Source: an uncultured Eubacteriales bacterium (GTDB lineage Bacteria > Bacillota > Clostridia > Peptostreptococcales > Anaerovoracaceae). Taken from it: 28,095 bases of DNA. The position numbers and the translations under genes were made by a program. Numbering within the stretch: the stretch's first letter is position 1; every line of letters begins with the position of its first letter. The stretch is from NCBI GenBank assembly GCA_900540145.1, contig UQEW01000024.1, forward strand, positions 1 through 28,095, given 5' to 3'. Under the pieces are notes generated by a model. That model was not told the DNA's origin. It worked only from the letters and a program-made list of their open reading frames with translations, and searched no databases. Positions 23,772 to 28,095 of this stretch are shown piece after piece.

Positions 23772-23805
23772 AGCATAAATCCCAAATGTTGCAGAATTGT
23801 CCTAA
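23772..23805 (-). promoter_or_regulatory. Regulon promoter D (small membrane protein)
   Basis: Minus strand: TTAGG, ACAATT, 11 bp on ACATTT, then GGGATT, then -10 TATGCT. Identical to promoter B over the box itself apart from the bases just before the -10. Confidence 0.7.
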
Positions 23806-23837
23806 AATCCATTGTCATCTAAAAATTTTTCAAAAAA

Positions 23838-23861
23838 GGCAGCCTGCCAAAACAGACTGCC
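23838..23861 (-). terminator. Terminator of the kinase operon
   Basis: GGCAGCCTG pairs with CAGACTGCC (one G-T pair), followed on the minus strand by TTTTTTG. It stands directly after the kinase stop. Confidence 0.8.
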
Positions 23862-23867
23862 TCAGAA

Positions 23868-24899
23868 TTATTTTATGGGCAGGAACACGGAAAAAGTTGA
23901 TCCTTCCCCAACTTTAGACTCGACGGTAATATAGCCGCCCTGCATGGTAATGATCTCACGGGCAAGGTATAAGCCGATTCCGACCCCATCTATATCATGC
24001 ACCGCTTCATCCCGATAGAAGCGTTTGAAGATCGTGCCCTGAGAATGCTCCGGGATGCCTCTGCCTGTATCCGTCACATCTATCCTCAAATACATTTCCC
24101 AATCCCGTACCCTCACCTGGATGCTGCCACCGGCAGAGGTGTACTTTACCGCATTATCCAGAATGTTAAACAATGCTTCGGAAGTCCAGCGGCTGTCATG
24201 GGATATTGTCAAATCAGATGGGCAGTCCACCGACAGGCTGATCTCTTTTTGTTCCATCGGAGCCAAAACACCATTGATGGCGCTCACCAGCGTATCCCCG
24301 ATCACAGCATCTTGTTTCTCCAGCGTAATGACACCCGTTTCCAGACGGGAAGTTTTCACCATTCCCTGAATGAGAAAATCCAGTTTATCCAGCTGTGTGC
24401 CTGTGGCCTGCAAAAACTCCTTGCGCTTTTCTTCTGTCAATGGCCTTGTCAGCATCGTATCGTTGATCAGCTTCAAATTTGCGATGGGGGTTTTGGTCTG
24501 GTGGGAAATATCTGATACCAGGGATTGCAGTTCTTCCTTTTCTCCCTCTGCCGTATGTCTGGTTTTCTGCATCACATTATAGAGCCGTTCCAGACGATGG
24601 CTAATCCGGGACAGCAGTGTTTCCGCTTCATAGTCTACCTGGGGCCGATCTGTACTGTCCATCATGTGATCCAAGGTCTGGCACAAACCATCGGTGAAAA
24701 GAGAAAGTTTCTTTTGAAAATAGTGCAGAAAAACCATGCCCCAAATGTAAAATGCAGCTGTCAAAATAATGCCGCAGATGACAACACGCACATCTTTCGT
24801 CAACAGGAAAAAAATCAACAGCAGCAAAGCGGCAGTGAGCAGAGTCCCCGCCACAATTTTTCTCAAAAATGCCCTGACAGATAAATTTTGCAGCTTCAT
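23868..24899 (-). CDS. Sensor histidine kinase of the second system
   Basis: 343 residues. Two membrane helices at about 14-33 and 37-59 with only a few residues outside, so signal input again probably comes through a membrane partner and not through an own sensing domain. His133 in VSDISHQTKTPIANLK is the phosphoacceptor. ATP-binding motifs: ALFNILDNAVKYT (N box), TDTGRGIP (G1), FKRFYRD (F box), GVGIGLYLAREI (G2). Its ATG overlaps the regulator stop (ATGA). It should phosphorylate the regulator at 24896-25594; the two-receiver protein at 14023-14793 may be a second acceptor. Confidence 0.9.
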   Translation of the reverse strand: MKLQNLSVRAFLRKIVAGTLLTAALLLLIFFLLTKDVRVVICGIILTAAFYIWGMVFLHYFQKKLSLFTDGLCQTLDHMMDSTDRPQVDYEAETLLSRISHRLERLYNVMQKTRHTAEGEKEELQSLVSDISHQTKTPIANLKLINDTMLTRPLTEEKRKEFLQATGTQLDKLDFLIQGMVKTSRLETGVITLEKQDAVIGDTLVSAINGVLAPMEQKEISLSVDCPSDLTISHDSRWTSEALFNILDNAVKYTSAGGSIQVRVRDWEMYLRIDVTDTGRGIPEHSQGTIFKRFYRDEAVHDIDGVGIGLYLAREIITMQGGYITVESKVGEGSTFSVFLPIK

Positions 24900-25594
24900 C
24901 GAGGCTCACCGCCGATCCACTGATAGCCCATTCCATAAGCTGTCTTAATATATTTCCTCTCGTCTGTTTCGATTTTTTTGCGGATACGGCTGATGATCGT
25001 CGTCAGCGTATGCTCATCCACAAAGTCCCCATCAATGTCCCACAGCTTCTCTAAAATCTGCCGCTTGGTCAGAATAATCCGGGGGTTCTTTACGAACAGG
25101 AACAGGGTGCGGTATTCCTTCGGTGTAAAGTCCAGGGATTCTCCGGCAAGGGACGCACTTTGTTCGGAAAAGTCGATTTTCAGAAAGCCATCATCAAACA
25201 GATCATGCCGGGGTGTCCGCAGTTCCAGATTTGCAAAAACCGCCGCTACTTTTTTGCAAAGCACCGTCACAGAAAATGGTTTGGTCACATAATCCGCACC
25301 GCCGACTTCATATCCCTTGAGCATATCGCTCTCCTTATCATTGGCTGTGATAAAGATGATATAGGTATGCTGACCACGATTCCGGATTTCTTCACACAGA
25401 TCCAGTCCGCTGCCATCGGGGAGGTTAATATCCAACAGTGCCACATCAAATTCATTTTCCCGCAGCTTTCTTACCGCGCTGTCAAAATTAAAAACAGAAA
25501 TGACCTCATATCCATCAGAGGTCAGATTATATGCCAAGGTCCGGTTCAAAAGCTGATCGTCCTCTACAATTAGAATCTTCTTCAAGACCTTCAC
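24896..25594 (-). CDS. OmpR-family response regulator of the second system
   Basis: 232 residues. Receiver with EDD at 11-13, Asp55 in ALLDINLPDGSG and Lys105 in ADYVTKPF. Winged helix from about 135: FTPKEYRTLFLFVKNPRIIL, KRQILEKLWD, EHTLTTIISRIRKKI, YIKTAYGMGYQW. The start is GTG 25594 behind AAGGAAGG; TTG 25585 is an alternative. It carries the best copy of the repeat promoter in front of itself (two perfect ACATTT hexamers), which suggests autoregulation, and is the prime candidate for the activator of promoters A-E. Confidence 0.9.
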   Translation of the reverse strand: MKVLKKILIVEDDQLLNRTLAYNLTSDGYEVISVFNFDSAVRKLRENEFDVALLDINLPDGSGLDLCEEIRNRGQHTYIIFITANDKESDMLKGYEVGGADYVTKPFSVTVLCKKVAAVFANLELRTPRHDLFDDGFLKIDFSEQSASLAGESLDFTPKEYRTLFLFVKNPRIILTKRQILEKLWDIDGDFVDEHTLTTIISRIRKKIETDERKYIKTAYGMGYQWIGGEPR

Positions 25595-25623
25595 TTCCTT
25601 CCTTATTTTTCAGCTATACTAAT

Positions 25624-25657
25624 AAGATAAACACCAAATGTTACAGAAATGTCCTAA
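25624..25657 (-). promoter_or_regulatory. Regulon promoter E (response regulator-kinase operon)
   Basis: Minus strand: TTAGG, then two perfect ACATTT hexamers 11 bp apart, then GGTGTT, then -10 TATCTT. The most regular of the five sites. Confidence 0.7.
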
Positions 25658-25743
25658 TCAGATATTTTTCTTTTTAATTATAGGATAGCCTACTTTTCAG
25701 CACAAGGGCAAAAATGCGAATACATACAATAGTTTCAATGTTA

Positions 25744-25755
25744 TGTTGTACAACA
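25744..25755. repeat. Perfect 12-bp palindrome
   Basis: TGTTGTACAACA, just downstream (minus strand) of the terminator at 25761-25787 and about 90 bases before promoter E. It could be an operator; its role is unknown. Confidence 0.4.
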
Positions 25756-25760
25756 AAACG

Positions 25761-25787
25761 CCGCCGCAAACGATACGATTGCGGCGG
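25761..25787 (-). terminator. Terminator after winged-helix copy 3
   Basis: CCGCCGCAA pairs with TTGCGGCGG, nine bp with nine-nt loop, followed on the minus strand by GCGTTTTGTTG. It ends the transcript that comes from the lantibiotic-immunity genes and the broken winged-helix gene. The rest of 25595-25852 holds promoter E and otherwise nothing recognisable. Confidence 0.7.
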
Positions 25788-25852
25788 TGCTGACTATGTA
25801 TAAAATCTTTTTGTAGTTACATGGGTATGGTGCAGTTGAATTAAAAAAACCT

Positions 25853-26288
25853 CTATTCTGCTATACCCTGCGGAACTTCAAATTTGTATCCGCTCCCCAG
25901 AACAGTACGAATATAACCCGCTTTCGGCATATCCGGAGTCAGTTTTCTGCGGATCTGACCAATGACGCTGGCAACAGCCGTTCCACAGTTTTCGCTATCT
26001 CCCCCCCCACACTTCTTCATAGATCTGCCCAGCAGAAAATACCCAGGATGGATGGTTTGCCAAGTATACCAATGTCGCAAATTCCCGATGGGTCATAGAA
26101 ATCAACTCACCATTTCGATGTACCGTTCTCTCCTTCAGGCGGAGTTCCAATCCCGGAAAAACAAGAATATTACACGGATGGGATGACACAGTATGGTCAA
26201 ATCCTGGCTCGGCCGCAATAATCTCCATAATTCTGCTAAGTATGTATTCTTCATGGTCTGTTACCGACAGTACAAAGATTTTTCCCAT
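25853..26288 (-). pseudogene. Winged-helix regulator copy 3, frameshifted at a G8/C8 tract
   Basis: Over 90 percent identical by eye to copy 2 at 5346-5780, in the same direction. The start (ATG 26288 with GGAGGG ahead) reads MGKIFVLSVTDHEEYILSRI and proceeds to EEVWGG, where a run of eight C on the plus strand (26001-26008) shifts the frame and a stop follows at once. The remaining wing (GTAVASVIGQIRRKL to the end) is intact in the next frame. With seven bases the frame would read EVWGGDSENCG and be whole. The truncated product of 97 residues lacks the recognition helix and wing. Either a dead copy or a slippage switch. Confidence 0.8.
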
Positions 26289-26359
26289 ATATCCCTCCAC
26301 TTTAACATATAGAACCTGCAATGACTTATTTTTTCTATTGTCTTTGTCTGAATACTATT

Positions 26360-27133
26360 CTACCATCCCTTTTTTCTAACTATTTTTTTCTTCTTAGCAA
26401 CAGTCAATATCCTAGCGTCTTTCTTTTTATTTGCAAGAATAATTACAGAAATCAAGAATGTCAAAACCATTATGATAAAGGCAGGGAAAATGTGATAAGT
26501 ATAACCATATTCCGCGCCACAAGTAGGGTCTACTAAAATCATGCTTGCTTTAATCGGATAATAATTTAACAGTGTTCCTTCAAAAGTCCCGAAATATCCA
26601 TACACAAAAGCTAGCGCAACCCCACCCAAAAAATTGTTTGCCGAACAACAAAATAGCAAAATAATCGGCAAGACTGAAATATAGATTCCTATATTCGCCC
26701 CAGTAACACGAATAAACATATTGAGCAGATTGCCAAAATGCACTCCTGGAAATCCAGCAATAACATTGATTACTAATGCTAGCACGCATCCTATAAGGCT
26801 AAAGCAGATTGTCAACAACAATAGGACAAGTAGTTTTCCAGAAAGTAACTGTTTATATGGAATAGGAATTGTTGATATATTCTTCATCGTATCGTCTGTA
26901 TATTCCCTTGTTATAATATAACCTGCTATCAATGCAATGATAATTGGAAAAAACAAGGTACAGTTACTAATCATAACCTGTTGCATAAAATAGTCAAACG
27001 TCCATGTCTGTCCACCGTTGGCTGTGGAATAAAACAGTGACAGTAACGGAGAAAGTGTTGCCATAATAATTCCGGCTTTTATTACGGAATATCGCTTTAA
27101 TTTTAAAAATTCGGTTTTTATAATATTTCTCAT
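26360..27133 (-). CDS. Lantibiotic-immunity ABC permease (LanG/LanE-type)
   Basis: 257 residues, starting MRNIIKTEFLKLKRYSVIKA, the usual opening of ABC-2-type immunity permeases. About six membrane segments: around 16-36, 48-75 (FFPIIIALIAGYIITREY), 95-120, 130-165, 170-195, 210-235. The conserved first-loop segment REYTDDTMKNISTIPIPYKQ is typical. GAGGTAA, seven bases before ATG, overlaps the preceding permease's stop, so the two are coupled. With the upstream permease and ATPase it should expel a lantibiotic from the membrane. The frame continues upstream but has no better start. Confidence 0.85.
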   Translation of the reverse strand: MRNIIKTEFLKLKRYSVIKAGIIMATLSPLLSLFYSTANGGQTWTFDYFMQQVMISNCTLFFPIIIALIAGYIITREYTDDTMKNISTIPIPYKQLLSGKLLVLLLLTICFSLIGCVLALVINVIAGFPGVHFGNLLNMFIRVTGANIGIYISVLPIILLFCCSANNFLGGVALAFVYGYFGTFEGTLLNYYPIKASMILVDPTCGAEYGYTYHIFPAFIIMVLTFLISVIILANKKKDARILTVAKKKKIVRKKGW

Positions 27134-27138
27134 ATCTT

Positions 27139-27948
27139 TTACCTCGTCCATTTTTTGTAGAAGCGAATGATCAGCCACAAAGAAAGTATAACTGTAATTG
27201 CCATAATAAAAATTGTATGGCAAGTGGTTGGTACAATCGCATAGGCTTCCGGCAAAAGATTGTCTTTTTGCAAATGATCCATCATTAAGCCGCTTGTCCA
27301 GTTCATAACACATATAACTGGGAAAGAATTTAAGAAAGCAATTTTTGCAGCACTTATAGATGTTCCAACTGTCCCTAGTATGCCCCAGTTAAAAATAGAA
27401 TAAAAAAACGCAAGCAGGATAGAAAGCAAAAAACTTTTGTTAAAACAAATAATTAAAAATACAATCGGCAAAGAAGCTGCTACGATAAGAACTCCAAAAA
27501 TAAGGCTCATAAATATCTTATAAGTCATACCATAAACCATTCCTACATGAAACAGTTTACAAAACAACGCAACAGATAATGTGCTTGTCAGACAAAACGC
27601 AACGCTAAAAATAAAGAGCATAGAAATTTTTGCCATAATGAGTTGTGTATTTGTAACAGGAATTGTTCTAAGGTTTTTGGAAGTATCGCAATCTCTTTCT
27701 ATAAAAAACAAAATAGCGGCAATGATACCAATTAGACATGGAAGCAAAAAAACCAATCCATATCCCAACATCATTGTATAAACATAATCAAATCGGGTTT
27801 GAAGATAATGTTCCGTTGTATCTGCACCTGTTCCCGCCTTTGCCATATATGCCAAAATCAACGGAAAAAATAACGATAATGACATCAGTGCGTATAATAA
27901 TCTTTTCCGCTTTAATTTCCAAAATTCGCATTTAATCAGTTTAAGCAA
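27139..27948 (-). CDS. Lantibiotic-immunity ABC permease (LanE-type)
   Basis: 269 residues with TTG start overlapping the ATPase stop region. MLKLIKCEFWKLKRKRLLYA, then about six hydrophobic segments and the loop FFIERDCDTSKNLRTIPVTN, which corresponds to the REYTDDT loop of the partner. The KLKR element after the first residues is common to both permeases and typical of the NisE/EpiE/MutE group. It lies between the ATPase and the second permease, the standard order. No biosynthesis gene is visible, so this is probably self-standing resistance against foreign lantibiotics. Confidence 0.85.
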   Translation of the reverse strand: MLKLIKCEFWKLKRKRLLYALMSLSLFFPLILAYMAKAGTGADTTEHYLQTRFDYVYTMMLGYGLVFLLPCLIGIIAAILFFIERDCDTSKNLRTIPVTNTQLIMAKISMLFIFSVAFCLTSTLSVALFCKLFHVGMVYGMTYKIFMSLIFGVLIVAASLPIVFLIICFNKSFLLSILLAFFYSIFNWGILGTVGTSISAAKIAFLNSFPVICVMNWTSGLMMDHLQKDNLLPEAYAIVPTTCHTIFIMAITVILSLWLIIRFYKKWTR

Positions 27949-28095
27949 TTCCTTCGCCCCCTGTCACACGCTTGAAGTAATCTTCAAGACTTTCTTCACA
28001 GGTATGTGCTTCTGATACCTCCAATCCGTTTTCTACAAAAGCAGTTACAATTTTCCCCACGGGTAGCTCCATATTGTGTAGACGCAGATTGTGGT
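27941..28095 (-). CDS. Lantibiotic-immunity ABC ATPase, C-terminal end (partial)
   Basis: Only the last 50 or so codons lie in the window, running off the right edge. The end EESLEDYFKRVTGGEGIA is the typical C-terminus of BcrA/LanF-type ATPases of immunity transporters. Catalytic motifs are beyond the edge. The stop overlaps the start of the next permease gene, so the operon order is ATPase, permease, permease. Confidence 0.8.
   Translation of the reverse strand, partial: HNLRLHNMELPVGKIVTAFVENGLEVSEAHTCEESLEDYFKRVTGGEGIA

Noticed and set aside
13984..25787. GC-rich GGCGGC/GCCGCC hairpins at several gene ends as a repeated mobile (REP-like) family
   Set aside because: They share only the GC-rich stem common to terminators; loops and flanks differ and most stand right after stop codons with T-tracts.
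1..28095. CRISPR array, tRNA or rRNA genes, insertion sequence transposase
   Set aside because: No regularly spaced repeats, no cloverleaf or rRNA segments, and no transposase or integrase motifs were seen on either strand.

Overview
The window looks like a piece of the chromosome, or of an integrated conjugative element, from a low-to-mid GC Gram-positive anaerobe, most likely a gut Clostridia (Lachnospiraceae or Oscillospiraceae type). This rests on the strong AGGAGG ribosome sites, the Tn916/Tn1549-style accessory genes at the left, and the Bce/Cpr-type and lantibiotic-immunity transporters that fill the rest. No taxon can be fixed from sequence reading alone.

Left part (1-5.3 kb): a stand-alone flavokinase domain is followed in frame, after one TGA, by an orphan winged-helix domain. 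Then come a second winged-helix protein and a mobile-element block: a sigma-70-like factor translationally coupled to an HTH_16-type protein, a SLOG/YpsA-like protein, an XRE regulator, and a ParM-ParR segregation pair with 11-bp iterons in front of parM. Several strong terminators separate these units. The stretch 2.03-2.81 kb has no convincing gene. It holds two perfect hairpins, a possible 99-codon frame, and an 18-codon frame running into a terminator.

Middle part (5.3-14 kb): a winged-helix protein and a small DUF6440-like gene, the latter enclosed by a 18/19-nt inverted repeat. Next is a complete five-gene peptide-antibiotic sensing and resistance module (response regulator, intramembrane-sensing kinase, ATPase, two BceB-type permeases), arranged like the CprRK-CprABC system of Clostridioides difficile. 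A DUF523/TudS-like protein and an NTF2-like protein follow in their own small operon.

Right part (14-25.7 kb): a second system, made of an ATPase, two 794-residue FtsX-type permeases, a two-receiver protein without output domain, a repeat-containing exported protein, a third paralogous permease without its own ATPase, a small membrane protein, and a histidine kinase/response regulator pair. Five of its start regions, including that of the DUF6440 gene 14 kb away, carry the same promoter architecture: a direct repeat of ACATTT-like hexamers with 11-bp period, then exactly 6 nt, then a TATNNT-like -10. I read this as one dispersed regulon driven by the response regulator at 24.9-25.6 kb, which also carries the best copy in front of itself. 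This is the strongest undescribed signal in the window.

Far right (25.8-28.1 kb): a winged-helix gene broken by an eight-base homopolymer, then two permeases and the C-terminus of the ATPase of a lantibiotic-immunity (LanFEG-type) transporter that runs off the edge. The two near-identical winged-helix copies (5.3 and 25.9 kb) lie in the same direction and bracket the whole resistance region.
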